Below, in pieces: positions 25,867 through 34,667 of a stretch of DNA of 64,000 nucleotides. How positions within the stretch are numbered: position 1 is the first letter of the stretch; each line of letters begins with the position of its first letter. The notes under the pieces are model-generated. The model was not told where the DNA came from. It saw only the letters and a list, made by a program, of their open reading frames with translations, and did not search any database. The position numbers and the translations under genes are program-made. This DNA comes from Microbacterium gubbeenense DSM 15944 (GTDB lineage: Bacteria > Actinomycetota > Actinomycetes > Actinomycetales > Microbacteriaceae), in NCBI RefSeq assembly GCF_000422745.1, contig NZ_AUGQ01000002.1:248001-312000 (forward strand), given 5' to 3'.

Positions 25867-26682
25867 ATGACGAACGACGTTCACGCCGCGGGGGCCGAGG
25901 CTCCCGCGGCGTGGCCGATCCGTCTCGAGGACGCATCGGTCACCTACCCCAACGGCACGACCGCGCTCAAGAACGTGTCGCTCACGATCGAGCCGGGCGA
26001 GATCGTCTCGATCGTCGGGCTCAGCGGTTCCGGAAAGTCGACGCTGATCCGCACGATCAACGGCCTCGTTCCCGTCACGAGCGGCACCATCGATGTCGGC
26101 CCATACGAGGTCTCCTCGCTCAAGGGCCGCGGCATGCGCGAGCTGCGCTCGAGCATCGGCATGATCTTCCAGGCGTTCAACCTCGCCGAGCGCGTCGACG
26201 TGTACCGCAACACCCTCGTCGGGCGCTTCGCCGGGCAGAGCCCGCTGCGCTCTTTCTTCGGCATCGCGAGCGCTGAGGACCGCAGGATCGCGCTCGAGGC
26301 GCTCGATTCCGTCGGCATGCTCGAGAAGGTATGGACGCGCGCCGGATCCCTGTCGGGCGGCCAGAAGCAGCGCGTCGCGATCGCGCGCGCCCTGTCGCAG
26401 GATCCTCGCGTCATGCTCGCCGACGAGCCCGTCGCGAGCCTGGATCCGCCCACCGCGCACTCGGTCATGAACGAGCTCGTGCGGCTCAACTCCGAGCGCG
26501 GGCTGACGGTGCTCGTGAACCTGCACCTCATGGACCTCGCGCGGGAGTACACCACGCGCATGATCGGCCTGCGCGCCGGTGAGGTCGTCTACGACGGCCC
26601 CGCATCGAGCGCGAAGGATGCGGATTTCGAGCAGATCTACGGGCGCCGGATCCAGCCGCAGGACCGCCTGGAGACGACGTGA
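25867..26682 (+). CDS. phnC: Phosphonate ABC transporter ATP-binding protein
   Basis: The 271-residue ATPase has Walker [10 protein letters not shown] (residues 51-59), the Q-loop [13 protein letters not shown], signature [15 protein letters not shown], Walker [15 protein letters not shown] and the switch region [11 protein letters not shown], with an H-loop His. The [16 protein letters not shown] stretch is characteristic of PhnC. ATG 25867 lies just after the phnD stop and its TGA overlaps the GTG of the first permease. It energises the two PhnE permeases. Confidence 0.93.
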   Translation: MTNDVHAAGAEAPAAWPIRLEDASVTYPNGTTALKNVSLTIEPGEIVSIVGLSGSGKSTLIRTINGLVPVTSGTIDVGPYEVSSLKGRGMRELRSSIGMIFQAFNLAERVDVYRNTLVGRFAGQSPLRSFFGIASAEDRRIALEALDSVGMLEKVWTRAGSLSGGQKQRVAIARALSQDPRVMLADEPVASLDPPTAHSVMNELVRLNSERGLTVLVNLHLMDLAREYTTRMIGLRAGEVVYDGPASSAKDADFEQIYGRRIQPQDRLETT

Positions 26683-27473
26683 GCCTCGTCGTCCCGCCGA
26701 AGCCGCGCACCTGGCCGAAGACGGTTCTCATCCTGGGGGCCCTCGTCGTCCTGACCGTGCTCACGTGCCTGCCGGCGATCGGCGGAGTCGACGTCGACTT
26801 CGGCGCGATCACGCGCAACTGGCGCAACGGCGCGAACAAGATGGCGCAGCTGCTGCAGCCCGACTTCGCGTTCCTGCCGCGCACGTTCCTGCCCATGCTC
26901 GAGACGCTGCAGATGGCGCTCGTCGGGGCGGCGTTCGCCGCTCTCGTCTCGATCCCGCTCACGCTGTGGGCGGCTCGGCCGACGAACCCCAACGGCGTGA
27001 CGCGGCGCATCGTGCGCGCGGTGATCAACGTGATCCGCTCGGTGCCCGACCTCGTGTACGCGACGATCCTCGTCGCCCTGACGGGTGTCGGCGCGCTGCC
27101 CGGCCTCCTGACCCTGTTCCTCTTCGACATCGGCGTGATCGTGAAGCTCGTCTCGGAAGCGATCGACTCCGACAAGCACGCCTATCTCGAGGCGGGGCAC
27201 GCCGCGGGCGCGACGCAGTCGCAGCTCAACCGTGCGCTCGCGCTGCCGCAGTCGCTGCCGCTGTTCTGGAACCAGTGGCTGTACGCCCTCGAGCTCAACG
27301 TGCGCATCTCGGCGATCCTCGGAATCGTCGGCGCCGGCGGCATCGGCCGCCTGTTGAACGAGCGGTTCGGCTTCTACGCTTATGACGACGTGTCGATCAT
27401 CATCCTCGAGATCCTCGTCGTCGTGATCATCATCGAGGTCTGCTCGAACCTGCTGAGACGGAGGATCACATGA
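26679..27473 (+). CDS. phnE: Phosphonate ABC transporter permease 1
   Basis: The 264-residue membrane protein has about six transmembrane segments, beginning with [20 protein letters not shown] after a short cytoplasmic start. The BPD permease coupling motif is seen as [24 protein letters not shown]. The segment [15 protein letters not shown] is the typical PhnE helix. GTG 26679 overlaps the ATPase stop and the TGA overlaps the second permease start, so translation is coupled. Together with the next gene it forms a PhnE heterodimer. Confidence 0.92.
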   Translation: MSLVVPPKPRTWPKTVLILGALVVLTVLTCLPAIGGVDVDFGAITRNWRNGANKMAQLLQPDFAFLPRTFLPMLETLQMALVGAAFAALVSIPLTLWAARPTNPNGVTRRIVRAVINVIRSVPDLVYATILVALTGVGALPGLLTLFLFDIGVIVKLVSEAIDSDKHAYLEAGHAAGATQSQLNRALALPQSLPLFWNQWLYALELNVRISAILGIVGAGGIGRLLNERFGFYAYDDVSIIILEILVVVIIIEVCSNLLRRRIT

Positions 27474-28282
27474 GCGCGCTTCCCACGCGCCCGTCCAAGA
27501 CGGCGACGACCCTCTGGTCGGTGATCGTCGGGCTCGTCATCCTCGCGTGCCTGGCCTTCCTCGATGTCGATTGGCAAGGACTCCTCGACCTCCCCCGCTC
27601 GACGTGGGAATACGGCGTCCTGATGTTCGCCGATCCGACGTGGGACAAGCTGCCGCGCGCCCTGTTCGAGACCTGGCGGTCGATCTCGATGGCCTGGCTC
27701 GGAGCGATCCTTTGCGTCGTCCTGTCGATCCCTCTCGGCATGCTCGCCGCGCACGGCGTCGGCCCCCTCTGGCTGCGCACGATCCTTCGCGGCATCTTCG
27801 CCGTGATCCGCGCCGTGCCCGAGGTCATCATCGCGCTGATCCTGCTGACGGTCACGGGCCTGACACCGTTCACCGGTGCGCTGGCCCTCGGCATCGCCGG
27901 CATCGGAACGCAGGGCAAGTGGGTCTACGAGACGATCGAGTCGCTCAACGACGACGCCTCCGAGGCGATCGCCGCAGCGGGCGGCGGCAAGGTCGCGATC
28001 CTCCGGTGGGCGCTGTGGCCGGCCGCGATGCCGACGCTCATGTCGTTCGCGCTGTACCGCTTCGAGCTCAACATCCGCATGTCGGCGGTGCTCGGTCTCG
28101 TCGGGGCCGGCGGCATCGGATCGATGCTGTCGAACTACACGAACTACCGCGAGTGGGGCACGGTCGGCATGCTGCTGATCGTGGTGATCGCCGCCACGAT
28201 GGTCGTCGACGCGATCTCCGGCGCGATCCGCCGCCGCATCATGGAGGGAGCCACGAACCGTGGTCTGGTCAGGCGCCGCTGA
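27470..28282 (+). CDS. phnE: Phosphonate ABC transporter permease 2
   Basis: The 270-residue membrane protein is a second PhnE-type permease, with six predicted helices, the EAIAAAGGGKVAILRWALWP coupling loop and a MSAVLGLVGAGGIGSM helix parallel to that of its partner. Two PhnE paralogues in tandem are common in actinobacteria and in the PhnCDE1E2 systems. The ATG overlaps the upstream stop, and its own 3' end overlaps the RpiR regulator start by 23 bases. Confidence 0.92.
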   Translation: MSALPTRPSKTATTLWSVIVGLVILACLAFLDVDWQGLLDLPRSTWEYGVLMFADPTWDKLPRALFETWRSISMAWLGAILCVVLSIPLGMLAAHGVGPLWLRTILRGIFAVIRAVPEVIIALILLTVTGLTPFTGALALGIAGIGTQGKWVYETIESLNDDASEAIAAAGGGKVAILRWALWPAAMPTLMSFALYRFELNIRMSAVLGLVGAGGIGSMLSNYTNYREWGTVGMLLIVVIAATMVVDAISGAIRRRIMEGATNRGLVRRR

Positions 28283-29120
28283 CGCCCCGCTGACCGTGCG
28301 CATCCGCGCGCTCGCCCCGTCGCTGCACGCGGGCGAGCTGCGGGTCGCCGAGTTCATCGCGGCGGATCTCGCATCCGCCGTCGAATCGACGGCGCAGGAC
28401 GTCGCCGACCAGGCGGGCGCGGGGCGCGCGACCGTGGTGCGCACGGCGCAGACCCTCGGCTACGACGGGTACCCCCAGCTGCGGGTCGCCGCGGCGCAGG
28501 AGCTGTCGCACCTGTCCTCCCCCGACGAGTCCGACGGCACCCTGCACGGGGCCTTGCGCGCCGCCGCCGAGCGGTTCGCGGCCCGGATCGGCGACTCGGT
28601 GTCGGCGATCACGGAGGAGTCGCTGCGCGCCGCCATCACCGCCCTCGACGAGGCCGGCCGCGTGCTGATCGTCGCGAACGGGCTGAGCTCGCCGCTCGGC
28701 CTCGACATGCAGCTGCGGCTGACGGCGGCGGGGCGACCCGCGGAGATCCTGCAGGACTCCCTCGCCCAGCGCATCGCGGCCCGACAGCTGTCGTCGAACG
28801 ACGTGTGTGTGATCGTGTCCGGGTCGGGCGCGAACGACGCGTCGCTCGCGGTGATGCGCTCGGCCCGCGAGGCCGGCGCGCGCGTGCTCGCGATCACGTC
28901 CTTCTCGCGCTCGCCGCTCGTCGAGGGCTCAGACGCGGCGCTCGTCGTGCCGTCGACCGCCGATTCCTTCCAGGACGAGCTGCTGCATACGTCCCGGGTC
29001 GCGCTCATGCTCGTCGTCGAGTCGCTCATGGACGCCCTGATCGCGCACCGCGGCGAGCGCGGCCGCGAGGCGCGCGACGCCGTGCTGCGGGTGCTCGGCA
29101 CGGCGATCTCGGAGTCGTAG
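28260..29120 (+). CDS. RpiR/MurR-family regulator with SIS domain
   Basis: The 286-residue protein has an N-terminal HTH_6 domain (about residues 10-85: LRVAEFIAADLASAV, DVADQAGAGRATVVRTAQTLG) and a C-terminal SIS domain (about 120-260) with VLIVANGLSSPLG and VCVIVSGSGANDASLAVM, the phosphosugar-binding loops. Regulators of this family usually sense phosphorylated sugars or amino sugars. It overlaps the second phnE gene by 23 bases, so it is cotranscribed with the transporter it presumably controls. That hints that the imported compound is a phosphate ester rather than a plain phosphonate. The GTG start is chosen by overlap and by the conserved HTH position. Confidence 0.88.
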   Translation: MVWSGAADAPLTVRIRALAPSLHAGELRVAEFIAADLASAVESTAQDVADQAGAGRATVVRTAQTLGYDGYPQLRVAAAQELSHLSSPDESDGTLHGALRAAAERFAARIGDSVSAITEESLRAAITALDEAGRVLIVANGLSSPLGLDMQLRLTAAGRPAEILQDSLAQRIAARQLSSNDVCVIVSGSGANDASLAVMRSAREAGARVLAITSFSRSPLVEGSDAALVVPSTADSFQDELLHTSRVALMLVVESLMDALIAHRGERGREARDAVLRVLGTAISES

Positions 29121-29180
29121 CGGTCGATCGGCCCGCACAATAGCAAAATCGCGGCACGCTCGCACCATACGCGCCGTGGG

Positions 29181-29208
29181 TTGCAGAAGCTGATTAACCC
29201 GGTATCGT
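29181..29208 (+). promoter_or_regulatory. Promoter of ectABC
   Basis: TTGCAG (29181-29186) and TATCGT (29203-29208) are separated by 16 bases. The expected transcription start is within 3 bases of the ectA ATG at 29218, so ectA is probably translated from a leaderless or nearly leaderless mRNA. The region 29121-29180 shows no other clear element. Osmotic control is expected from the pathway but is not visible. Confidence 0.55.
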
Positions 29209-29217
29209 CCTTGACAC

Positions 29218-29769
29218 ATGTCTTCGCAGCGCTCGCAGGATCTCGAAACCGATGGTCACCAGACTGTCGCGGTTCGTCCTCCGCGAATGGCCGACGGCGC
29301 AGGCATGTGGCGGGTCGCTCGCGACTCCGAGACTCTCGACCTCAACTCGTCGTACGCGTACGTCCTGTTCGCGCGCGATTTCGCTCCGACGTGCCGTGTG
29401 GCGCTCGAGGGTGACAAGGTCGTGGGATTTGTTCTCGGGTACCGGCGCCCCGCGCACCCGGATCGGCTCTTCGTCTGGCAGGTCGCGGTCGACGCGAACC
29501 AGCGCGGCAAGGGACTGTCCGGACGCCTGCTCGACGACCTCGTCGCAGGCGCGCGCACAGATGGATCTCCCATCGAGTGGCTCGAGACCACCATCACGGA
29601 CGACAACATCGCCTCACAGCGGTTGTTCGCGTCGTTCGCGAGGCGTTGGTCTGCGGAGGAGCACGTCGCGGCGCTCTTCCTCACCGACCACTTCCCCGAC
29701 GCGCACGATCCTGAACCGGTGCATGTGATCGGCCCCCTGAGCCACGCACCGGCAGCCGCGGAAGTCTGA
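29218..29769 (+). CDS. ectA: L-2,4-diaminobutyrate acetyltransferase
   Basis: EctA acetylates L-2,4-diaminobutyrate on N4 with acetyl-CoA, the second step of ectoine synthesis. The 183-residue GNAT protein shows the family's RPPRMADGAGMWRVARDSET start, the LDLNSSYAYVLFARDF motif, the acetyl-CoA loop VDANQRGKGLSGRL and the TTITDDNIASQRLF segment. It is first in ectABC, followed by an 80-base intercistronic region with two small hairpins. Confidence 0.96.
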   Translation: MSSQRSQDLETDGHQTVAVRPPRMADGAGMWRVARDSETLDLNSSYAYVLFARDFAPTCRVALEGDKVVGFVLGYRRPAHPDRLFVWQVAVDANQRGKGLSGRLLDDLVAGARTDGSPIEWLETTITDDNIASQRLFASFARRWSAEEHVAALFLTDHFPDAHDPEPVHVIGPLSHAPAAAEV

Positions 29770-29790
29770 GGCATTCCGGCTCAGCCGCGT

Positions 29791-29828
29791 GATGCCTGTT
29801 GCATCGCGCGTCGCTGCCCCAGCGGGGC
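29791..29828 (+). other. Two small hairpins between ectA and ectB
   Basis: GATGC (29791-29795) can pair with GCATC (29801-29805), and GCCCC (29816-29820) with GGGGC (29824-29828). The ectB ribosome site (CAAGGAAG, 29836-29843) follows directly. The gap is unusually long for an otherwise compact operon, and the octamer GGCATTCC occurs at both of its ends (29770-29777 and 29826-29833). They may tune the EctA:EctB ratio. Confidence 0.35.
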
Positions 29829-29849
29829 ATTCCCTCAAGGAAGAACCCG

Positions 29850-31127
29850 ATGAACATTACGGAAGACCCGTCCACCTCCACGCTCGCCGCCCGTGAGTCC
29901 GAAGTACGCAGTTACTCGCGCTCCTGGCCGACCACGTTCGACCGCGCGCAGGGATCCACGCTGTACAACGTCGATGGAAAGCCGTACCTCGACTTCTTCG
30001 CCGGCGCCGGCGCGCTGAACTACGGCCACAACAACCCCGTGCTCAAGGAAGCGCTGCTCGACTACATCTCGAGCGACCGCATCATCCACTCATTGGACAT
30101 GTTCACTGAGGCGCGCACCGACTTCCTCAACACGTTCGGCGAGATGATCCTCGCCCCGCGCAACCTCGACTACCGCGTCGTCTTCCCCGGCCCGGGCGGC
30201 GCGAACGCCGTCGAGGCGGCGCTCAAGCTCGCGCGTAAGGTGACCGGCCGCGAATCGGTCATCAACTTCACGAACGCGTTCCACGGCATGACACTCGGCG
30301 CGCTGTCGGTCACCGGCAACTCGCTCAAGCGCGGCGGCGCGGGTGTGCCGCTCGTGCACGCGACGCCGATGCCGTTCGATGACTACTTCGGTCGCGACTA
30401 CCCCGACTTCTTCTACTTCGAGCGTCTCCTGACGGACACCGGCTCGGGCCTCAACAAGCCCGCCGCTGTCATCGTCGAGACGGTCCAGGGCGAGGGCGGC
30501 ATCAACGCCGCTCGTGCTGAGTGGCTGCGCGGCCTGTCCGAGCTGTGCCGCAAGCACGACATCCTGCTGATCCTCGACGACGTGCAGATGGGCTGCGGCC
30601 GCACGGGCGGGTTCTTCAGCTTCGAGGAAGCCGGCATTGAGCCCGACATGGTGTGCCTGTCGAAGTCGATCTCGGGCAGCGGCCTGCCGATGGCACTGAC
30701 GCTCGTCCGCCCCCAGCTCGACATTTGGGAGCCCGGCGAGCACAACGGCACCTTCCGCGGCATCGCGCCGGCGTTCGTCACGGCGACCGAGGCGATCCGC
30801 ACGTTCTGGGCGGACGACGCCCTCGAGCGCTCGACGCTCGCGAAGGGCGCGCGGATCGAGAGCCGCTTCAACGCGCTCTCGGCCGCACACCCGGGAGCGG
30901 GCCTGGTCGCCAAGGGACGCGGGCTCGCACGCGGGCTGCAGTTCGCCGACGGCGAGACGGCTGGACGCGTCGCGGCCGGATGCTTCGAGCGCGGTCTGCT
31001 CGTGGAGACGTCCGGGCCCGAGGACGAGGTGCTCAAGCTGCTGCCGGCCCTCACGATCACGAACGATGAGCTCGATCGCGGGCTCGACATCATCGAATCC
31101 GCCACCGACGCCGCGCTCGCGGCCTGA
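29850..31127 (+). CDS. ectB: L-2,4-diaminobutyrate 2-oxoglutarate transaminase
   Basis: EctB converts L-aspartate semialdehyde to diaminobutyrate with glutamate as amino donor. The 425-residue class III aminotransferase has the [17 protein letters not shown] cofactor loop, Asp243 in [15 protein letters not shown], which holds the PLP pyridine nitrogen, and Lys272 in [12 protein letters not shown] as the Schiff-base residue. ATG 29850 has the ribosome site CAAGGAAG. It is 14 bases upstream of ectC. Confidence 0.97.
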   Translation: MNITEDPSTSTLAARESEVRSYSRSWPTTFDRAQGSTLYNVDGKPYLDFFAGAGALNYGHNNPVLKEALLDYISSDRIIHSLDMFTEARTDFLNTFGEMILAPRNLDYRVVFPGPGGANAVEAALKLARKVTGRESVINFTNAFHGMTLGALSVTGNSLKRGGAGVPLVHATPMPFDDYFGRDYPDFFYFERLLTDTGSGLNKPAAVIVETVQGEGGINAARAEWLRGLSELCRKHDILLILDDVQMGCGRTGGFFSFEEAGIEPDMVCLSKSISGSGLPMALTLVRPQLDIWEPGEHNGTFRGIAPAFVTATEAIRTFWADDALERSTLAKGARIESRFNALSAAHPGAGLVAKGRGLARGLQFADGETAGRVAAGCFERGLLVETSGPEDEVLKLLPALTITNDELDRGLDIIESATDAALAA

Positions 31128-31141
31128 ACGAAGGAGAGCGC

Positions 31142-31531
31142 ATGCTCGTACGCACCCTTGACGAGGTCGAAGGAACCGACGACGACATCCAGAGCGAGAA
31201 CTGGCGCAGCAAGCGCATCATTCTCGCGCGGGAGGGCGTCGGCTTCTCCGTCCACGAGACGACGCTCTACGCCGGAACCGAGAGCTTCTTCTGGTACGCC
31301 AACCACATCGAGGCGGTCTTCATCACGTCCGGCGAGGGCGAGATCGAAGACATGGCCACCGGCGAGGTGCACCAGCTGAAGCCCGGCTCGCTGTACCTGC
31401 TCAACAACCACGACAAGCACAAGGTCCGTCCGCGCACGGAGATCAAGTGCGTGTGCGTGTTCAACCCGCCGGTCACCGGCCGCGAGGTGCACGACGAGAA
31501 CGGGGTCTACCCGCTCGTCACCGAGGGCTGA
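31142..31531 (+). CDS. ectC: Ectoine synthase
   Basis: EctC cyclises N-gamma-acetyl-diaminobutyrate to ectoine. The 129-residue cupin shows [20 protein letters not shown] at its start, the metal-binding region [23 protein letters not shown] and the C-terminal [15 protein letters not shown] with the conserved His, Asp and His. It is the last gene of the operon. No ectD hydroxylase follows, so only ectoine, not 5-hydroxyectoine, is predicted from this locus. A GC-rich hairpin terminates transcription at 31545. Confidence 0.97.
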   Translation: MLVRTLDEVEGTDDDIQSENWRSKRIILAREGVGFSVHETTLYAGTESFFWYANHIEAVFITSGEGEIEDMATGEVHQLKPGSLYLLNNHDKHKVRPRTEIKCVCVFNPPVTGREVHDENGVYPLVTEG

Positions 31532-31544
31532 ACCTCAGATCTGA

Positions 31545-31590
31545 CGCGCGCCGTCGGGCTCCTTCGCGGGAGCCCGACGGCGCGCGTTTC
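31545..31590 (+). terminator. Terminator of ectABC
   Basis: An 18-base perfect stem (31545-31562 with 31569-31586) with the loop TTCGCG is followed by TTTC. It lies 14 bases after the ectC stop. Confidence 0.85.
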
Positions 31591-31621
31591 ATGAACGCGG
31601 GTGACGCCCAGGTGACATGGG

Positions 31622-31750
31622 TAGACTCGCACCGAACGCTTCGTGCGTTCGTCGTCGCGGTCGCTCGAGCAATTCTGCTCGCGCCGCTCCCGTGGCGAAT
31701 CGGATTCGGCATCCGCCGCGTTCGCCCCACCCTCACCGAGAGATATCTCT
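31622..31750 (+). promoter_or_regulatory. Promoter and structured 5' leader of the DEAD-box helicase gene
   Basis: TAGACT at 31622-31627 is a good -10 candidate, giving a leader of roughly 115 bases. The leader contains three compact hairpins: CGAACGC/GCGTTCG (31633-31639 with 31645-31651, loop TTCGT), CGAGCA/TGCTCG (31666-31671 with 31676-31681, loop ATTC) and CGAAT/ATTCG (31696-31700 with 31704-31708). Such leaders of RNA helicase genes are often targets of autoregulation or cold control. No known riboswitch was recognised. Confidence 0.45.
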
Positions 31751-33208
31751 ATGTCCTCTGCCCCCGTGCAGGAAAAGTCCTTCGCCGACCTCGGCGTTCC
31801 TTCCAACCTCGTCGACGTGCTCATCGCGGTCGACCGCCCGACCCCCTTCCCGATCCAGACGGCGACCCTTCCGTCCACCCTCGCGGGCTGCGACGTGCTC
31901 GGTCGCGGCAAGACCGGATCCGGCAAGACGCTCGCGTTCGCGATCCCGCTCGTCGCGCGCCTCGCCGGCATCAAGCGCACCCCCGGCCGCCCCTCGGGTC
32001 TGGTCCTCGCACCGACCCGTGAGCTGGCCACGCAGATCGCCAACGTGATCGTGCCGCTCGCGAAGGCCGCGGGCCTCACCGTGACGACCGTCTTCGGCGG
32101 CGTCTCGCAGCGCCCCCAGGAGCAGGCCTTCCGCGCCGGCGTCGACATCGTCGTCGCCTGCCCCGGCCGCCTCGAAGACCTCATCAACCAGAAGATCGTC
32201 TCGCTCCAGGGCGTGCAGATCACGATTCTCGACGAGGCCGACCACATGGCCGACCTCGGCTTCCTGCCGGGCGTGACGCGCCTGCTCTCGCAGACGCCGA
32301 CCGACGGTCAGCGCATGCTGTTCTCGGCGACGCTCGACAACGGCGTGGACAAGATCGCGAAGCGGTTCCTCTCGAACCCGGTCGAGCACTCGGTCGACTC
32401 GGCCGAGTCACACGTGCCCGACATGACGCACCACGTGTTCGAGTCGGTCGACGCCGACGACAAGAAGGATCTCGTGCGCGCCCTCGCGGCCGGCAACGGC
32501 AAGCGGATCATCTTCTCCCGCACGAAGCACCAGGCCAAGCGCCTCGCGAAGCAGCTCACCGCGTCGGGGATCCCCGCCGTCGATCTGCAGGGCAACCTGT
32601 CGCAGAACGCGCGCGACCGCAACCTCGGCGCGCTGCTCGACGGCAGCGTCAAGGTGCTCGTCGCAACCGACGTCGCGGCCCGCGGCGTGCACATCGACGG
32701 CATCGACCTCGTCGTGCACATGGATCCGCCCGCCGACCACAAGGCGTACCTGCACCGTTCGGGCCGCACCGCCCGCGCCGGCGCCTCGGGCGACGTCGTG
32801 ACGGTCATGACGCCCGACCAGCGCAGCGAGGTCGGCCAGCTGCTGCGCCGCGCCGGCATCAAGGCGCAGCCGCAGCGCGTGAGCGCGACGAGCCCGGCGG
32901 TCGCCGAGCTCGTCGGCGAGCTCGCCGAGCCGGTCGCCCCGCGTCCCGGCGGCCCCGGATCGGGCAACGCCCCGGCCGAGGGATCCACCGGCGGCGGCAC
33001 GTCGCAGGGCGCGAACGCGCGTCGCAAGCGCGCGGCCCGCAGCGGTCAGGGCGGCCAGGGCGGCCAGCAGTCCCGCGGCGGACGCGGTGGCCAGGGTCGT
33101 GGCGGCCAGGGCGGTCGTCCGGCCGGTCAGGGCGGTCAGCGCTCGGGCGGCGGACAGCGCCGCGGCGGCGGCTACGGCGGCGGCCAGCGTCAGGGCACGG
33201 CGCGCTGA
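31751..33208 (+). CDS. DEAD-box ATP-dependent RNA helicase
   Basis: The 485-residue protein has the full helicase core: Q motif FADLGVPSNLVDVL...PFPIQ, motif I GRGKTGSGKT (residues 51-60), motif Ia APTRELATQI, motif II LDEADHMADLGF, motif III SATLDN, motif IV IIFSRT, motif V ATDVAARGVHI and motif VI HRSGRTARAG. The tail from about residue 400 is a low-complexity Gly/Gln/Arg stretch (RGGQG-type repeats) that should bind RNA. It likely acts in ribosome assembly or mRNA turnover in the cold. ATG 31751 lies at the family's usual N-terminus; the frame upstream of it is non-coding leader. Confidence 0.95.
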   Translation: MSSAPVQEKSFADLGVPSNLVDVLIAVDRPTPFPIQTATLPSTLAGCDVLGRGKTGSGKTLAFAIPLVARLAGIKRTPGRPSGLVLAPTRELATQIANVIVPLAKAAGLTVTTVFGGVSQRPQEQAFRAGVDIVVACPGRLEDLINQKIVSLQGVQITILDEADHMADLGFLPGVTRLLSQTPTDGQRMLFSATLDNGVDKIAKRFLSNPVEHSVDSAESHVPDMTHHVFESVDADDKKDLVRALAAGNGKRIIFSRTKHQAKRLAKQLTASGIPAVDLQGNLSQNARDRNLGALLDGSVKVLVATDVAARGVHIDGIDLVVHMDPPADHKAYLHRSGRTARAGASGDVVTVMTPDQRSEVGQLLRRAGIKAQPQRVSATSPAVAELVGELAEPVAPRPGGPGSGNAPAEGSTGGGTSQGANARRKRAARSGQGGQGGQQSRGGRGGQGRGGQGGRPAGQGGQRSGGGQRRGGGYGGGQRQGTAR

Positions 33209-33223
33209 TCGCAGCGTGAGCAT

Positions 33224-33262
33224 AAAGTGAGGGCCCGGTCATCCGACCGGGCCCTCACTTTT
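33224..33262. terminator. Bidirectional terminator between the helicase and fprA
   Basis: AAAGTGAGGGCCCGGTC (33224-33240) pairs perfectly with 33245-33261 around ATCC. T-rich ends are present on both strands, so it can stop both convergent genes. Confidence 0.88.
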
Positions 33263-33266
33263 CGGC

Positions 33267-34640
33267 TTACTCGCCGCGGGAGATCTTCACCATCTCGTCG
33301 CGCGGCACGACCTTGACGCGCGCCCGGCCCTGCGGTTCGCCGAGGGCGACCTCGTGCTCGTCGAGGCGGTGCCAGCCGTCGAGGTCGGTCCACTCCACGC
33401 CGCGCGACTCGAGCAGCGCGGGGATCGCCTCGGCCGACGGATCCTCCGGCTGCCACCACGAGCTCTGGTCGTTCACGAGGTGCGTGACGGTCTCCATGGC
33501 GTCCGACTTGGTGTGGCCGATCAGGCCGACTGGGCCGCGCTTGATCCAGCCGGTCGCGTAGACGCCGGGCACGATGTCGTTCGAGTCCTCGGCGAGCACC
33601 TGGCCCTCGTGGTTCGGGATCACGCCGTGGCGCTCGTCGAACGGCAGGCCCGGCAGCGCGGATCCGAAGTACCCGACGGCGCGGTACAGCTGCGAGAGCT
33701 TCTGCTCGCGCACCTCGCCCGTGCCCACGACCCCGCCAGCGCCGTCGGACGTGGTCCGCTCGTAGACGAGAGCGGTGACGTTGCCGTCGTCGTCGGTCTT
33801 CACCTCGACCGGCTTTGCCCAGAAGTGCAGGTGCAGGCGGCGGGAGGCCTCGCCGCCGGTGCCGTTCGCGCTCGGACGCTCGCGCCATTTCTGCAGCACC
33901 CGGTCGATGACCTTGACCTGCTTGTTCGTGGCGATCGCCTCGCGGGACGCCTCGTCGTAGTCGAAGTCCTCATCGTAGACGACCACGTCGACGTCGTTCA
34001 TGTCGCCCAGCTCGCGCAGCTCGAGCGGCGTGAACTTCACCTGCGCCGGCCCGCGGCGACCGAACACGTGCACGTCGGTCACGGGCGAGGCCTTCAGCAC
34101 GTCGTACACGTTCTGCGGGATCTCGGTCGGCAGCAGGTCGTCGGCGTGCTTCGCAAGGATCCGCGCGGCGTCGAGGGCGACGTTGCCGTTGCCGATCATG
34201 CCGACGTGCTCGCCCTCGATCGTCCAGGTGCGCGGAACGTCCGGGTGCCCGTCATACCAGCTGACGAAGTCAGCGGCGCCGAAGGATCCCTTCGCGTCGA
34301 TGCCCGGGATGTCGAGAGCCGCATCGCGGATCGCCCCGGTCGAGAAGATGACCGCGTTGTAGTGCTTCTTCAGGTCGTCGAGCGTGATGTCCTCGCCGTA
34401 GGTCACGTTGCCGAAGATGCGGATGTCGCCGCGGTCGAGCACATCGCGCAGCGCGTTGACGACGCCCTTGATCCGCGGGTGGTCCGGCGCGACGCCGTAG
34501 CGCACGAGGCCGTACGGCGCGGGGAGCTTCTCGAACAGATCGATCGACACGTCGAAGTTGCGCTCCGTGCGCAGCAGGATGTCGGCGGCGTAGATTCCGG
34601 CGGGGCCGGCCCCGACGATGGCGAGGCGAAGCGTGGTCAT
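33267..34640 (-). CDS. fprA: Ferredoxin/adrenodoxin-type NADP+ reductase (FprA-like)
   Basis: The 457-residue flavoprotein matches the adrenodoxin-reductase/FprA group, which moves electrons between NADPH and ferredoxins. The FAD loop is VGAGPAGIYAAD (residues 8-19), followed by FEKLPAPYGLVRYGVAPDHP. The NADP loop is GNGNVALDAARIL, and the C-terminal ATGWIKRGPVGLIGHTKSDA segment lines the flavin. No signal peptide. It is upstream of nothing on its own strand within 30 bases except the terminator. The polyprenyl synthase gene lies just upstream on the same strand, so they may share a transcript. Confidence 0.94.
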   Translation of the reverse strand: MTTLRLAIVGAGPAGIYAADILLRTERNFDVSIDLFEKLPAPYGLVRYGVAPDHPRIKGVVNALRDVLDRGDIRIFGNVTYGEDITLDDLKKHYNAVIFSTGAIRDAALDIPGIDAKGSFGAADFVSWYDGHPDVPRTWTIEGEHVGMIGNGNVALDAARILAKHADDLLPTEIPQNVYDVLKASPVTDVHVFGRRGPAQVKFTPLELRELGDMNDVDVVVYDEDFDYDEASREAIATNKQVKVIDRVLQKWRERPSANGTGGEASRRLHLHFWAKPVEVKTDDDGNVTALVYERTTSDGAGGVVGTGEVREQKLSQLYRAVGYFGSALPGLPFDERHGVIPNHEGQVLAEDSNDIVPGVYATGWIKRGPVGLIGHTKSDAMETVTHLVNDQSSWWQPEDPSAEAIPALLESRGVEWTDLDGWHRLDEHEVALGEPQGRARVKVVPRDEMVKISRGE

Positions 34641-34667
34641 GTAATGCGGGTCCCTCTCGTGGAGCGG

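Noticed and set aside
31532..31750. Search for ectD after ectC
   Set aside because: No dioxygenase frame exists there; the region contains a terminator and then the helicase leader.
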